Source: Mediterraneibacter faecis JCM 15917 (GTDB lineage: Bacteria > Bacillota > Clostridia > Lachnospirales > Lachnospiraceae). Taken from it: DNA of 64,000 bases. The notes below the pieces were generated by a model. It had not been told where the DNA came from, ran no database searches, and worked only from the letters and a program-made list of their open reading frames with translations. Position 1 is the first letter of the stretch; every line of letters starts with the position of its first letter. The DNA lies in assembly GCA_001312505.1 (NCBI GenBank), contig BBDW01000011.1, positions 53,127-117,126 of the forward strand, read 5' to 3'. A program made the position numbers and the translations under genes. Shown in pieces: positions 37,928-47,777 of this stretch.

Positions 37928-38796
37928 ATGAGTTCCAGAAATAAAGGAATTTGCTTTATTATATTGTCGGCATTTTCATTTGCGTTAATGGGTGCCTGTG
38001 TCAGGCTTGCGGGGGGGGATGTGCCGTCCATACAGAAAAGCTTTTTCCGAAATCTGGTTGCATTCTTTGTTGCACTTATAATGATCGTGCGAAGTGGTGA
38101 CGGATTTGAAATCAAGAAGGGAACTTAGGTTATATGGTTTTGCGTGCAACATTTGGTACGTTGGGAATCCTTTGTAATTTTTATGCGGTAGATCATCTGG
38201 TACTTTCTGATGCATCTATGCTGAACAAAATGTCTCCGTTTTTTGTTATTTTATTTTCGTTTCTTCTGTTGAAAGAGAAATTGAAACCGGCGCAGGCAAT
38301 TGCAATATTTGTTGCATTTATCGGAAGTTTGTTTATCATTAAGCCAACCTTTGCAAATATGGAACTCTTTCCGTCAGTAATCGGTCTGTGCGGAGGAATC
38401 GGTGCCGGCATTGCGTATACAATGGTAAGAATTCTTGGTCAGAGAGGTCAGAAAGGAAGCTCTGTTGTTCTGTTTTTCTCAGGGTTTTCCTGCCTCGTGA
38501 CACTTCCGTATCTGTTATTTAATTTCCATCCAATGACAGGAGCGCAGATTCTGGCACTGTTTGGTGCCGGACTTGCGGCAGCAGGAGGACAATTTGGAAT
38601 TACTGCAGCATATTATCATGCACCCGCGAAAGAGATATCAATCTATGATTATTCTCAGATTATTTTCTCTACGATTCTCGGATACTTTCTTTTTGGACAG
38701 GTTCCGGACAAGTACAGTGTGCTTGGATATGTGATCATTCTCACAATGGCGGCATGGATGTTCTTCTATAATAAAAGACCGGAAGAAAAAGAATAG
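37928..38796 (+). CDS. EamA/DMT-family transporter, frame-broken
   Basis: Ten-helix drug/metabolite transporter made of two EamA repeats. GICFIILSAFSFALMGACVR starts the first, LKPAQAIAIFVAFIGSLFII and AGLAAAGGQFGITAAYYHAP lie in the second. LAGGDVPSIQKSFFRN carries a G8 (38011-38018) that is three bases over the expected LAGDV. The frame stops at 38128 because one A is missing near 38123; the corrected reading is KKGNLGYMVLRATFG. Substrate unknown. Confidence 0.88.
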
Positions 38797-38844
38797 AAAC
38801 TGTTTGAAGCCAAATATATTTCAGATGAAAAGGATTATAAAATC

Positions 38845-39386
38845 ATGGATTTTGCAAGACTTGAGAAAAATATTATAGATGTAATAAAGGAAGAACAGGC
38901 GAAGCTGGGCTACCGTAAGGAGAAGATTCGTCTGTATTATCCGCTGAGTTCTCTGAATCATTTCTTTCAGTTAGATGTGGATGAGACAGGAATGCAGGAA
39001 AAATTGAGCCGGTTTTCTGAGTATGAAGAAGGGAAGCTTGGAAGTGTTGAAGTGACAAATAAGGGGGGGGAGCGGTTCTGTTTTCATATTCCGGAGGAAG
39101 GTGCAGAATATGTACACAATAATATGAAAGAGAATGAATTCATCAAAGATCTGATCGGGTTGATCTCTCATCATGGCTGCAAGATGGAAGATATCTTTGA
39201 ACTGTTTCGTCAGCATTCGGATCAGATTACGATCGAAGAGATGCACAGCGATGAATTTGATTATATGATCTGCTTTGAAAATGATCCGGAGGATACTTAC
39301 CGGTATTGCTTTAAAGATGAAGGATGCCATATCATTTACCATAGATCCTGCCGGAAGATTATGAAGAATTTGGATTTGGAAAATAA
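38845..39386 (+). CDS. DUF3877-like protein, frame-broken at 3' end
   Basis: About 180 aa. KLGYRKEKIRLYYPLSSLNH at the N-terminus and NKGGERFCFHIPEEGAEYVH resemble the DUF3877 family. The G8 run 39063-39070 is probably three too long (NKGERF). Near 39344 one T appears missing: the shifted frame reads HRFLPEDYEEFGFGK and stops at 39386, 29 bases before the next gene, whereas the uncorrected frame would run into that gene. Function unknown. Confidence 0.7.
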
Positions 39387-39415
39387 CTGTCAGGTCAGAC
39401 AAAAAGGAGAAAAAA

Positions 39416-40216
39416 GTGAAGCTTACAATACTTGGAACAGGAAATGCAACCGTTACGGAGTGCTATAACACATGCTTTGTGATCAGTGATAACGACCGTC
39501 ATTTTATGGTAGACGGTGGTGGCGGAAATACGATTCTTCATCAGTTGAAAGCAGCGGGAATTAACTGGATGAATATGAGAGATATTTTTGTGACACATAA
39601 GCATATCGATCATCTTCTTGGAATTATCTGGATGATGCGTATGATTCTTCAGAATATGAATAGAGGAAAATACGAAGGAGAAGCTACAATTTACGGACAC
39701 GAAGAAGTAATCCGTATTCTGAAAGAGATGGCAGGTGAAGTTCTTTCGGCGAAGGAGATGAAATATATAGATGATCGTCTTCACATGGTCGTAGTAGAAG
39801 ATGGAGAAGAACGTGAGATTATTGGAAAGAAAGTAACATTTTTCGATATTCATTCTACAAAGGCAAAACAGTTTGGATTTTGTATGCAGTTAGATGAGGA
39901 TGAGAAACTGACCTGTTGCGGAGATGAGCCGTACAATGAACTGGAGCAGAAATATGCTGAGAACAGTACATGGCTCTTGCATGAGGCATTCTGTCTCTTC
40001 GGACAGGCGGATGAATTCAAGCCATATGAGAAGCATCACTCCACAGTAAAAGATGCATGTGAGATGGCATCAGACCTGAATGTGGAGAATCTGATTCTGT
40101 ATCATACAGAAGATAAGAATATTGAACACAGACAGGAGTTGTATCTGGAAGAAGGCAAAGTTTATTATGATGGAAATCTGTTTGTGCCGGATGATCTGGA
40201 TGTGATAGAACTATAA
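39416..40216 (+). CDS. Metallo-beta-lactamase fold hydrolase, RNase Z-like
   Basis: 266-aa MBL-fold protein. GTGNATVTECYNTCFVISDN at the start, the metal motif FVTHKHIDHLLGIIW (HxHxDH) near residue 60, and later LLHEAF and YHTED supply the remaining ligands. The start is GTG 39416 behind AAGGAG. The frame is intact. It resembles the RNase Z/ElaC and arylsulfatase-like MBL groups, but the substrate is not known. Confidence 0.87.
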   Translation: MKLTILGTGNATVTECYNTCFVISDNDRHFMVDGGGGNTILHQLKAAGINWMNMRDIFVTHKHIDHLLGIIWMMRMILQNMNRGKYEGEATIYGHEEVIRILKEMAGEVLSAKEMKYIDDRLHMVVVEDGEEREIIGKKVTFFDIHSTKAKQFGFCMQLDEDEKLTCCGDEPYNELEQKYAENSTWLLHEAFCLFGQADEFKPYEKHHSTVKDACEMASDLNVENLILYHTEDKNIEHRQELYLEEGKVYYDGNLFVPDDLDVIEL

Positions 40217-40304
40217 GAAATTTAATCCCACAGCAAGTTTGTTATATGCTATACTTTGTTTATAATCAGGTTGAATTGATAAATTCAGGGAGAGGTGAAG
40301 GAGA

Positions 40305-41297
40305 ATGCTTGAGTTAGTAACAGGAGGCAGCGGAAGCGGAAAATCAGCTTATGCGGAAAGCCGGATCTGTGAATGGAACAGGCAGGATCCGAAGCCTCTC
40401 TTTTATATTGCAACCATGTATCCTTATGGGGAAGAGACAGAAAAGAAGATTGAGAGACATCGGATGCTTCGTAAAGGGAAAGGATTTGAGACATTAGAGT
40501 GGTATACAGGACTTAAGCTACATTTGGAAGAGGGATCATTACAAGGCTCAGATGTGCTTCTCGAATGTATGTCGAATCTCGTGGCAAATGAAATGTATAT
40601 GGAATCCGGTGCAGGATGTCATGCAGATCAAGCCATTCTGGAAGGAATCCGAAAATTGAATCAACAGTGTTCGAATCTGGTGATTGTGACAAATGAAGTG
40701 TTTTCTGAATCGGTTCCGGATTCGCCGGAGATGAAAGAATACAAAAGGATTCTTGGCAGGATTAACTGTGAAATTGCAGCGATGGCAGATCAGGTGACAG
40801 AAGTCATTTATGGAATTGCACAGCAGAAAAAGGAAACGGATACGATGGTCAATAGAACAGAAAAACCGGGCGTGGACAGTAACAAATCAGGAGAGTTTGT
40901 GATGTGTCAGAAAGAAAATAGAGCTCATATAATTATAGGTGGTGCATTTCAGGGAAAAACACAGTATGCAACGAAAATTTATCCGGGACTTGGGCTGACA
41001 GACGGATTCAATTGTCCGCTGGATGAGATTGAAAATTGTGTGGCAATCAATAAATTCAATTCTTTTACAAGACGCTGGCTTTCAGAAGGAAGAACAAAGG
41101 AAGCGTTACTGACGATACTTGAGAACAATAGAAGCCTTCAATTATTAATTAGTGACGAGATAGGATACGGTCTTGTACCTATCGATGATTTTGAAAGAGA
41201 ATACAGGGAATTTCACGGGCGTGTCATGACGGAACTTGCAGAACAGGCAGATTGTGTAGAACGTGTTGTGTGTGGGATTCCGCAGAGAATAAAGTGA
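40305..41297 (+). CDS. cobU: Adenosylcobinamide kinase/guanylyltransferase with duplicated CobU domain
   Basis: 330 aa, nearly twice the usual CobU length. The first domain (1-180) has P-loop LVTGGSGSGKSAYAESR, the guanylylated His region IERHRMLRKGKGFETLEW and VIVTNEVFSESVPD. The second (205-330) has another P-loop, IIIGGAFQGKTQYA, and a CobU-like end LISDEIGYGLVPIDDFEREY, RVVCGIPQRIK, but lacks the His region. So one polypeptide holds a complete and a partial CobU unit. The linker is a polar stretch of 25 residues. It lies 13 bases before cbiC. Confidence 0.88.
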   Translation: MLELVTGGSGSGKSAYAESRICEWNRQDPKPLFYIATMYPYGEETEKKIERHRMLRKGKGFETLEWYTGLKLHLEEGSLQGSDVLLECMSNLVANEMYMESGAGCHADQAILEGIRKLNQQCSNLVIVTNEVFSESVPDSPEMKEYKRILGRINCEIAAMADQVTEVIYGIAQQKKETDTMVNRTEKPGVDSNKSGEFVMCQKENRAHIIIGGAFQGKTQYATKIYPGLGLTDGFNCPLDEIENCVAINKFNSFTRRWLSEGRTKEALLTILENNRSLQLLISDEIGYGLVPIDDFEREYREFHGRVMTELAEQADCVERVVCGIPQRIK

Positions 41298-41310
41298 AAG
41301 GAAATTAGAG

Positions 41311-41949
41311 ATGCTTTCAGAGATAGAACAGGTACTTCCTTCTGAAATAGAGAAGAGAAGTTTTGAGATTATAACAGAAGAATTAAAAGAGATGGGAAAG
41401 ATTCTCTGTCCGGAGACAGAACTGATCGTGAAACGCTGTATTCACACAAGCGCTGATTTTGAGTATGCGGACAGTCTTGTTTTTACAGAAGGTGTTGTGG
41501 AGAAAGCAAAGGATGCTATCCGCAGAGGTGTGCCGATTATTACAGATACACAGATGGGAAAAGCAGGAATTAATAAGAAACGTCTGGCAGAGTATGACAG
41601 TGAAGTGCTTTGTTTTATGTCGGATGAAGATGTGGCAGAGATGGCGAAAAAGAATGGCACAACAAGAGCGGTGGCAAGTATGGATAAGGCAGCTGCACTG
41701 GGAAGAGAGGCTATCTTTGCAGTTGGAAATGCACCGACAGCTTTAGTACGGCTTTATGAGTTGATCAAAGAAGGAAAGATTAATCCGGAATTAATCATTG
41801 CAGTTCCGGTAGGGTTTGTAAATGTCGTGCAGTCAAAGGAACTGATCTTAAGTCTGGAAGATACACCGTCGATCGTGGCACGGGGGGGAAGAAAAGGTGG
41901 AAGCAATATTGCCGCATGTATTTGCAATGCTTTATTATATCAGATGTAA
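41311..41949 (+). CDS. cbiC: Precorrin-8X / cobalt-precorrin-8 methylmutase
   Basis: Moves the methyl group from C11 to C12, giving (cobalt-)hydrogenobyrinate. RCIHTSADFEYADSLVFTEG contains the catalytic His near residue 45. ITDTQMGKAGINKKRL and AVGNAPTALVRLYELI are standard. ARGGRKGGSNIAA has one more Gly than the invariant ARGRKGGSN, due to the G7 run 41882-41888. This step is missing from the two main corrinoid runs, so the locus completes them. Confidence 0.95.
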   Translation: MLSEIEQVLPSEIEKRSFEIITEELKEMGKILCPETELIVKRCIHTSADFEYADSLVFTEGVVEKAKDAIRRGVPIITDTQMGKAGINKKRLAEYDSEVLCFMSDEDVAEMAKKNGTTRAVASMDKAAALGREAIFAVGNAPTALVRLYELIKEGKINPELIIAVPVGFVNVVQSKELILSLEDTPSIVARGGRKGGSNIAACICNALLYQM

Positions 41950-42048
41950 AACAGATGCAAAAAAACTTTGTTAGAACTTGTTAGAAAGATAGAATAGTGG
42001 TATTATAAGACTGTTTGATTAGAAAAAAGAATAGAGAGGGAACAAAAC

Positions 42049-43365
42049 GTGACCTATAAAGAAGCAAGGGTATATTTGGACGAGATGTCGAAATACGGAA
42101 GTGTACTTGGCTTAGATACGATTCGAGGTCTGTTGCGTGAGCTTGGGAATCCACAGGATGACTTAAAGTTTATACACATTGCAGGAACGAATGGCAAGGG
42201 ATCTGTGCTTGCATACACTTCAACAATATTAAGTGAGGCAGGATACAGAACCGGGCGCTATGTCTCACCGACAGTAATCTCTTATCTGGAGCGGATTCAG
42301 ATTGACGGAACATGGATTCCGGAAGATGAATTTGCAGAATTGACAGAGAATGTAAAAGAAGCTATTGCCCGGATGGAGGCGGCCGGAGAGGAATCTCCGA
42401 CAGTCTTTGAAGCAGAAACGGCAATAGCTTTTCTGTATTTTAAGAAGAAAAAATGTGATCTGGTCGTACTGGAGTCCGGTCTGGGAGGAATTCTGGATGC
42501 GACGAACATCATCGGAGCACCGGTGTGTGCAGCATTTGCAACGATCAGTGTGGATCATCTTGGTGTGATCGGAGATTCGTTGGAAGAGATTGCGCAGAAC
42601 AAGGCTGGAATCATTAAGCCTGGATGTGCAGTAGTATCTGCGAAGCAGAAAGAAAATGTCCGGGAGATTCTGAAAAAAACTGCAGAAGAAAAAGGATGTC
42701 CTTTCACAGAAGCGCAGCCTGAACAGATGATGATTTTTGAAGATTCCTACCACGGAATTACATTTTCTTATAAAGAATATGAAAAGATGCATAGTCCGCT
42801 TGCAGGCCAGTGCCAGAGAGAGAATCTTGCAACAGCGCTCGAAGTTATCCGCTGTCTGAACAGATTGGGGTATCGAATTACAGAAGCGCAGGTGCGAGAG
42901 GGGGGGCTTTCAAAGACGAGATGGACAGGACGATTTACCTGCCTGTCAGAGTCCCCGTTATTTTTCGTAGACGGAGCGCATAATGAAGACGCAGCATTAA
43001 AGCTGAAAGTGACGGTAGAACGTTATTTTTCGGATTATAAGAAAATCTTTATCATGGGAGTCTTTAAAGATAAAGAATATGAGAAAATCACATCTATTCT
43101 TTGCCCGTTGGCAGAAAGTATATATACTGTTAGTCTTCCAAATAAGGAGAGGACGCTTCCGGCAGAAAAGCTGGCAGAAGTAGTGAAGAAACATTGTCAG
43201 AAAGTGAAAGCTGAACAGACCATCCGAACAGCTGTTGAGGATGCAAGTAAAGAGGCAATGACCCAAGGCAAGGATATTGCGCAGAAAACTGTGATTCTTG
43301 CATGCGGATCCCTGTCTTATCTTGGGGGGGAGGTTCAGCGGATCGTGTTGAATAACCGGCAGTGA
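42049..43365 (+). CDS. folC: Folylpolyglutamate synthase / dihydrofolate synthase
   Basis: Adds glutamate to dihydropteroate or folate using ATP. HIAGTNGKGSVLAYTSTILS is the ATP-binding P-loop near residue 40, SPTVISYLERIQIDG follows, VVLESGLGGILDATNII and ISVDHLGVIGDSLEEIAQNK are mur-ligase motifs, and FFVDGAHNEDA lies in the C-domain. The start is GTG 42049. G7 runs at 42900-42906 and 43324-43330 probably add one Gly each. It is first in the folate operon. Confidence 0.94.
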   Translation: MTYKEARVYLDEMSKYGSVLGLDTIRGLLRELGNPQDDLKFIHIAGTNGKGSVLAYTSTILSEAGYRTGRYVSPTVISYLERIQIDGTWIPEDEFAELTENVKEAIARMEAAGEESPTVFEAETAIAFLYFKKKKCDLVVLESGLGGILDATNIIGAPVCAAFATISVDHLGVIGDSLEEIAQNKAGIIKPGCAVVSAKQKENVREILKKTAEEKGCPFTEAQPEQMMIFEDSYHGITFSYKEYEKMHSPLAGQCQRENLATALEVIRCLNRLGYRITEAQVREGGLSKTRWTGRFTCLSESPLFFVDGAHNEDAALKLKVTVERYFSDYKKIFIMGVFKDKEYEKITSILCPLAESIYTVSLPNKERTLPAEKLAEVVKKHCQKVKAEQTIRTAVEDASKEAMTQGKDIAQKTVILACGSLSYLGGEVQRIVLNNRQ

Positions 43366-43386
43366 GATATAGGAGAGAAATATAAA

Positions 43387-43944
43387 ATGATAGATCATGA
43401 AAAAGTAGAACAGGCAGTCCGTCTTTTGTTGGAAGGAATCGGTGAAGATGTGAACCGCGAAGGTCTTATAGATACACCTGACAGGATCGCCAGAATGTAT
43501 GAAGAGATATATGGTGGAATGGAAGAAGATGCGGGAGTTCATCTTATGAAGACATTTACGGTAGAAAGCAGTGAGATGGTGATAGAGAAAGATATTACAT
43601 TCTATTCAACCTGTGAGCATCATTTACTGCCTTTTTATGGAAAAGCCCATATTGCCTATATTCCGGATGGTAAGGTGGTAGGACTGAGTAAGCTGGCGCG
43701 TACGGTAGAAGTATTTGCAAGAAGACTTCAGCTCCAGGAGCAGCTGACAGGACAGATTGCAGACGCATTGATGGAGTATATGCAGCCGAAGGGAGCTCTC
43801 GTTATGGTGGAAGCAGAGCATATGTGTATGACAATGCGCGGAATCAAGAAACCGGGAAGTCAGACAGTTACATTGGCACGGAGAGGTGTGTTTGAGACAG
43901 ACCCGACATTAGAAGAAAGATTCTTCCGTATGCTTGGAAGATAA
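43387..43944 (+). CDS. folE: GTP cyclohydrolase I
   Basis: Converts GTP to 7,8-dihydroneopterin triphosphate. [18 protein letters not shown], the Zn and substrate motifs [20 protein letters not shown] near residue 75, [20 protein letters not shown] and [17 protein letters not shown] (second Zn Cys) are all intact. 185 aa, normal length. It follows folC by 21 bases. Confidence 0.97.
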   Translation: MIDHEKVEQAVRLLLEGIGEDVNREGLIDTPDRIARMYEEIYGGMEEDAGVHLMKTFTVESSEMVIEKDITFYSTCEHHLLPFYGKAHIAYIPDGKVVGLSKLARTVEVFARRLQLQEQLTGQIADALMEYMQPKGALVMVEAEHMCMTMRGIKKPGSQTVTLARRGVFETDPTLEERFFRMLGR

Positions 43945-43975
43945 AGAATACGTAAAGGAAAAGAAGTGAACAGAC

Positions 43976-44482
43976 TTGAAACAGGAAAATATGTATCGGT
44001 TAAATGAAGTGGTCCATCACTGGATCTATCAGGATTATTATGGAAGAATCAAGCGGTTAGAGAAGGAGCGTATCTTTTGCTGTCATCAGATGACACATCT
44101 TCTGGATGTAGCAAGGATCGCATATATTAAAAATCTGGAAGAGAACCTTGGGTTTGAGAAAGATGTGATCTATACGGCAGCAGTACTTCATGACATTGGA
44201 AAATCATTTCAATATAAATGGACAATTCCGCATGAAGTAGCTGGAGAAAAGATTGCAAAAGAGATTTTAACAACATTACCTGAAGATGCACAGTTTACAG
44301 AAGAGGAACAGCAGCAGATTCTTTTGGCTATCCGTGGTCATCGCAGAAAACATGAGGGAATGGAACCGATTGAGGAATTGTTTTATGATAGTGATAAACG
44401 CTCGCGTATGTGCCATTCCTGTCCGGCACAGAAACAGTGTAACTGGACGGAAGAAGAGAAGAATATGGAGATAGAGATATGA
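43976..44482 (+). CDS. HD-domain protein of the folate operon
   Basis: About 168 aa. VHHWIYQDYYGRIKRLE at the N-terminus, CCHQMTHLLDVARIAY (His), AAVLHDIGKSFQYKW (HD pair) near residue 75, HEVAGEKIA and IRGHRRKHEGMEP complete an HD metal site. The C-terminus has a four-Cys cluster, RMCHSCPAQKQCNW. Start is TTG 43976 or ATG 43991, the latter with AGGA close by. It sits between folE and folP and overlaps folP, so a role in pterin phosphate removal is suggested by position only. Confidence 0.82.
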   Translation: MKQENMYRLNEVVHHWIYQDYYGRIKRLEKERIFCCHQMTHLLDVARIAYIKNLEENLGFEKDVIYTAAVLHDIGKSFQYKWTIPHEVAGEKIAKEILTTLPEDAQFTEEEQQQILLAIRGHRRKHEGMEPIEELFYDSDKRSRMCHSCPAQKQCNWTEEEKNMEIEI

Positions 44483-45293
44483 GAATTGGCGGAAAAGAAT
44501 TTGACCTGAAAAAAATACCTATATCATGGGAATTCTGAATGTAACACCGGATTCCTTTTCTGACGGAGGAAGATACGACGGACTGGATCGTGCGATCGAA
44601 CATGCGAAGCAGATGATTCAGGAAGGCGTGGACATCATTGATGTCGGTGGAGAATCAACTCGTCCGGGACATGTACAGATTACAGAAGAGGAAGAAATTG
44701 CTCGTGTTGTTCCGGTTATCAAGAAACTGAAAGAAGAGTTTGATATTCCGGTATCGATCGATACTTATAAAAGTGCAGTTGCAGCAGCGGCAATCGAGGC
44801 GGGCGCAGATCTTGTAAATGATATCTGGGGATTGAAATATGATCCGGAGATGGCAGGATTGATCGCAAGAACAGGAGTAGCCTGCTGTCTGATGCACAAT
44901 CGTGACAATACAGAATATCAGGAGTTCCTTACAGATTTTATGGAGGATATGAGAGAATGTGTGGAGCTTGCAAAGAATGCAGGAATTGCGGATGATAAGA
45001 TCATTCTTGATCCAGGCGTTGGATTTGGCAAGACATACGAGATGAATCTTGAAATTATTGATAAACTTGAAATTATGAAAGAACTTGGATATCCGGTACT
45101 TCTTGGAACTTCAAGAAAATCAGTGATTGGTCTGACACTGGATCTTCCGGTAGAAGAACGTGAAGAGGGAACGATGGTTACAACAGTTTACGGAGTGCAG
45201 AAGGGTTGTGCATTTGTCCGTGTTCATGATGTGGAGAAAAATAAGAGAGCAATCCGTATGACAAGAGCATTAATGAGAGAACATGAGGTATAG
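44479..45293 (+). CDS. folP: Dihydropteroate synthase, 5' frame break
   Basis: Condenses hydroxymethyl-dihydropterin pyrophosphate with p-aminobenzoate. MGILNVTPDSFSDGGRYDG, VGGESTRPGHVQI and DIWGLKYDPEMAG are the defining loops; DPGVGFGKTYE and LLGTSRKS follow. ATG 44479 overlaps the HD gene stop (ATGA), but the frame breaks in the A7 run 44509-44515. One more A gives KKNTYIMGILNVTP. The 3' end adjoins folBK. Confidence 0.95.
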
Positions 45294-45300
45294 AGGACAG

Positions 45301-46143
45301 ATGCAGAAGAAGTTCGATGAAATCAGAATTGAAGATCTGGAAGTGTTTGCAAATCATGGGGGGGTGTTTCCGGAGGAAAATACGTTAGGACAGAAGTTTG
45401 TTGTCTCAGCAGTGCTTTTTACAGATACCAGGATGGCGGGAAAAACAGATGATCTGACAGCGTCCATCCACTACGGAGAAGTTAGTGCATTTATTACTGA
45501 ATTTTTACAGAAAAATACCTATCAGTTATTAGAACGTGCAGCGGAAGAACTGGCTGAAGCGTTGCTTCTTGAGTGGGACAGAATAGAAAAAATATCTATA
45601 GAGATCAAGAAACCATGGGCGCCTGTAAGACTTCCGTTGAAAACAGTCAGCGTGAAGATAGAGCGTGGATGGCACACAGCATACATTGCGTTAGGATCTA
45701 ACATTGGGGGGGACAGTAAGATGTATCTGGATAATGCAGTAAAGGCATTGAATGAACTTCCGACAAGTAAAGTTGAGGTCGTATCTGAATATCTTGTGAC
45801 ACCTCCCTACGGAGTGACGGATCAGCCGGATTTCCTGAACGGCTGTCTGAAACTTCGCACGCTACTTTATCCATATGAGCTTTTAGCTGAATTGAACAGA
45901 ATTGAGAAAGAAGCAGGAAGAGAGCGAATCATTCACTGGGGTCCGAGAACATTAGATCTGGATATTATTTTTTATGACGATCTTGTTCTTGAAGAGGCGG
46001 ATTTGTGTATTCCGCATGTAGAGATGCACAAGAGAAAATTCGTGCTGGAGCCGTTGGGAGAGATCGCTCCGTATAAGCGTCATCCGATCAATGGAAAAAG
46101 AGTTTGTGAGATGCTTGCTGAATTGAATGAAAAAGAGAATTAA
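45301..46143 (+). CDS. Dihydroneopterin aldolase - HPPK fusion
   Basis: Bifunctional folate enzyme. Residues 1-115 are FolB (DEIRIEDLEVFANHG, then VFPEENTLGQKFVVS, SIHYGEVSAFI). Residues 120-280 are FolK (HTAYIALGSNIGG, then VSEYLVTPPYG, PDFLNGC, RTLDLDIIFYDD). G7 runs 45358-45364 and 45706-45712 add one Gly in NHGVFPEE and SNIGDS. The start at 45301 has AGAGGA and follows the folP stop by seven bases. FolB-FolK fusions are known in Firmicutes. Confidence 0.94.
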   Translation: MQKKFDEIRIEDLEVFANHGGVFPEENTLGQKFVVSAVLFTDTRMAGKTDDLTASIHYGEVSAFITEFLQKNTYQLLERAAEELAEALLLEWDRIEKISIEIKKPWAPVRLPLKTVSVKIERGWHTAYIALGSNIGGDSKMYLDNAVKALNELPTSKVEVVSEYLVTPPYGVTDQPDFLNGCLKLRTLLYPYELLAELNRIEKEAGRERIIHWGPRTLDLDIIFYDDLVLEEADLCIPHVEMHKRKFVLEPLGEIAPYKRHPINGKRVCEMLAELNEKEN

Positions 46144-46153
46144 TCGAATTATT

Positions 46154-46198
46154 AAAAAGGCTTATTACCAGTTATGATAAAAGGTGATAAGCCTTTTT
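46154..46198 (+). terminator. Terminator of the folate operon
   Basis: Arms AAAAAGGCTTAT/ATAAGCCTTTTT around a 21-base loop; the second arm ends in T5. It closes the cobU-cbiC-fol transcript region. Confidence 0.8.
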
Positions 46199-46272
46199 GA
46201 TGTAAAGTGTGAAGAAATATGTTACAATATCCGAGGTTATGAAAAGGAACCAGAGGGAAAGGAGAGGGCGAA

Positions 46273-47655
46273 ATGTTAGAAAAAATGTTTAAGCTTTCAG
46301 AAAACAAAACAGATGTAAAAACAGAAATTCTTGCCGGAATTACGACATTCATGACTATGGCGTATATCCTGGCGGTGAATCCGAGTATCCTGTCAGCAGC
46401 AGGAATGGATTCAGGTGCAGTATTTACTGCAACAGCATTAGCTGCATTTATAGGAACACTTCTCATGGCTGCACTTGCGAATTATCCATTTGCACTGGCA
46501 CCGGGAATGGGACTGAATGCATACTTTGCCTATACAGTTGTTATCGGTATGGGATACAGTTGGGAATATGCATTGACTGCAGTATTTGCAGAAGGTATTA
46601 TCTTTATCCTTCTGTCTGTAACAAATGTACGTGAGGCAATCTTTAATGCAATTCCGAAGAATCTGAAATCTGCAGTTAGTGTAGGAATCGGATTATTTAT
46701 CGCATTTGTAGGTCTCCAGAATGCACATATCGTTATGGGTGGTGCTACATTAGTTGAATTGTTCTCTTTAGATGGATATAATCAGCTGAATGGTGTGAGT
46801 GCAACAATGAACGATATCGGAATCACAGTTATTCTTGCGCTTGTTGGAATTTTGATCACTGGAATTCTTGTAATCAAGAATGTGAAAGGAAATATTCTTT
46901 GGGGTATTTTGATCACATGGGCAATCGGTATTGTTTGTCAGTTCGCAGGAATTTATGTTCCGAATGCAGAAGTTGGATGCTTCAGCCTGCTTCCGGATTT
47001 CAGTCACGGATTATCTATTCCAAGTATTACACCGATTTTCTGTAAACTTCAGTTTAAGGGAATCTTTACTTTGGACTTTGTTGTAATCCTTTGTGCGTTC
47101 TTATTTGTCGATCTGTTTGATACGATCGGAACACTTGTAGGAGTTTCTTCAAAGGCAGGAATGCTTGACGAAGAAGGAAAACTTCCAAAGATCAAAGGAG
47201 CGCTTCTTGCAGATGCACTTGCAACAACAGCGGGAGCTGTTCTTGGAACATCAACAACTACAACATTCGTAGAGAGTGCTTCAGGAGTATCTGAGGGAGG
47301 AAGAACAGGTCTTACAGCAGTGACAACAGCAATCTTGTTTGGTCTTGCATTGTTCCTGTCACCAATTTTCCTTGCAATTCCGGCATTTGCTACAGCACCG
47401 GCACTGATCATTGTAGGACTTTACATGCTGACGAATATTACAAACATTGATTTCAATGATTTGTCAGAAGCAATTCCTTGCTATGTATGTATCATTGCAA
47501 TGCCATTCTTCTATAGTATTTCAGAAGGAATCTCAATGGGAATCATCACATATGTGGTTCTGAATCTGTTAACAGGAAAAGCAAAAGAGAAGAAACTAAG
47601 TCTTCTGATGTATATTTTAGCAATTCTGTTTGTTTTGAAATATGCATTCCTGTAA
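46273..47655 (+). CDS. NCS2/AzgA-type purine permease
   Basis: 460-aa permease for guanine/hypoxanthine or adenine. ILAGITTFMTMAYILAVNPS at residues 18-37, PFALAPGMGLNAYFAY near 78 and LFVDLFDTIGTLVGVSSKAG near 278 are AzgA-group signatures. About 12-14 membrane segments. The frame is intact with no long G run. GGAGAGG precedes the start. A purine transporter fits the purine deaminase elsewhere in the window, but they are not linked in an operon. Confidence 0.93.
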   Translation: MLEKMFKLSENKTDVKTEILAGITTFMTMAYILAVNPSILSAAGMDSGAVFTATALAAFIGTLLMAALANYPFALAPGMGLNAYFAYTVVIGMGYSWEYALTAVFAEGIIFILLSVTNVREAIFNAIPKNLKSAVSVGIGLFIAFVGLQNAHIVMGGATLVELFSLDGYNQLNGVSATMNDIGITVILALVGILITGILVIKNVKGNILWGILITWAIGIVCQFAGIYVPNAEVGCFSLLPDFSHGLSIPSITPIFCKLQFKGIFTLDFVVILCAFLFVDLFDTIGTLVGVSSKAGMLDEEGKLPKIKGALLADALATTAGAVLGTSTTTTFVESASGVSEGGRTGLTAVTTAILFGLALFLSPIFLAIPAFATAPALIIVGLYMLTNITNIDFNDLSEAIPCYVCIIAMPFFYSISEGISMGIITYVVLNLLTGKAKEKKLSLLMYILAILFVLKYAFL

Positions 47656-47705
47656 ATGGGATTGAATGACGTCAGAAAGATATCAAAATAAAAATAGAAA
47701 AAATC

Positions 47706-47748
47706 AAGAGCTGGACAGAAGTATATTGAAAACTTCTGTTCAGCTCTT
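47706..47748. terminator. Terminator between permease and aroA
   Basis: Arms AAGAGCTGGACAGAAGT/ACTTCTGTTCAGCTCTT with one mismatch. On the minus strand the stem is followed by GATTTTTTC, so it mainly serves aroA; it may also stop the permease transcript. Confidence 0.75.
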
Positions 47749-47777
47749 TGTGGTTGAAAAATGTCTGAGCAACTCTT

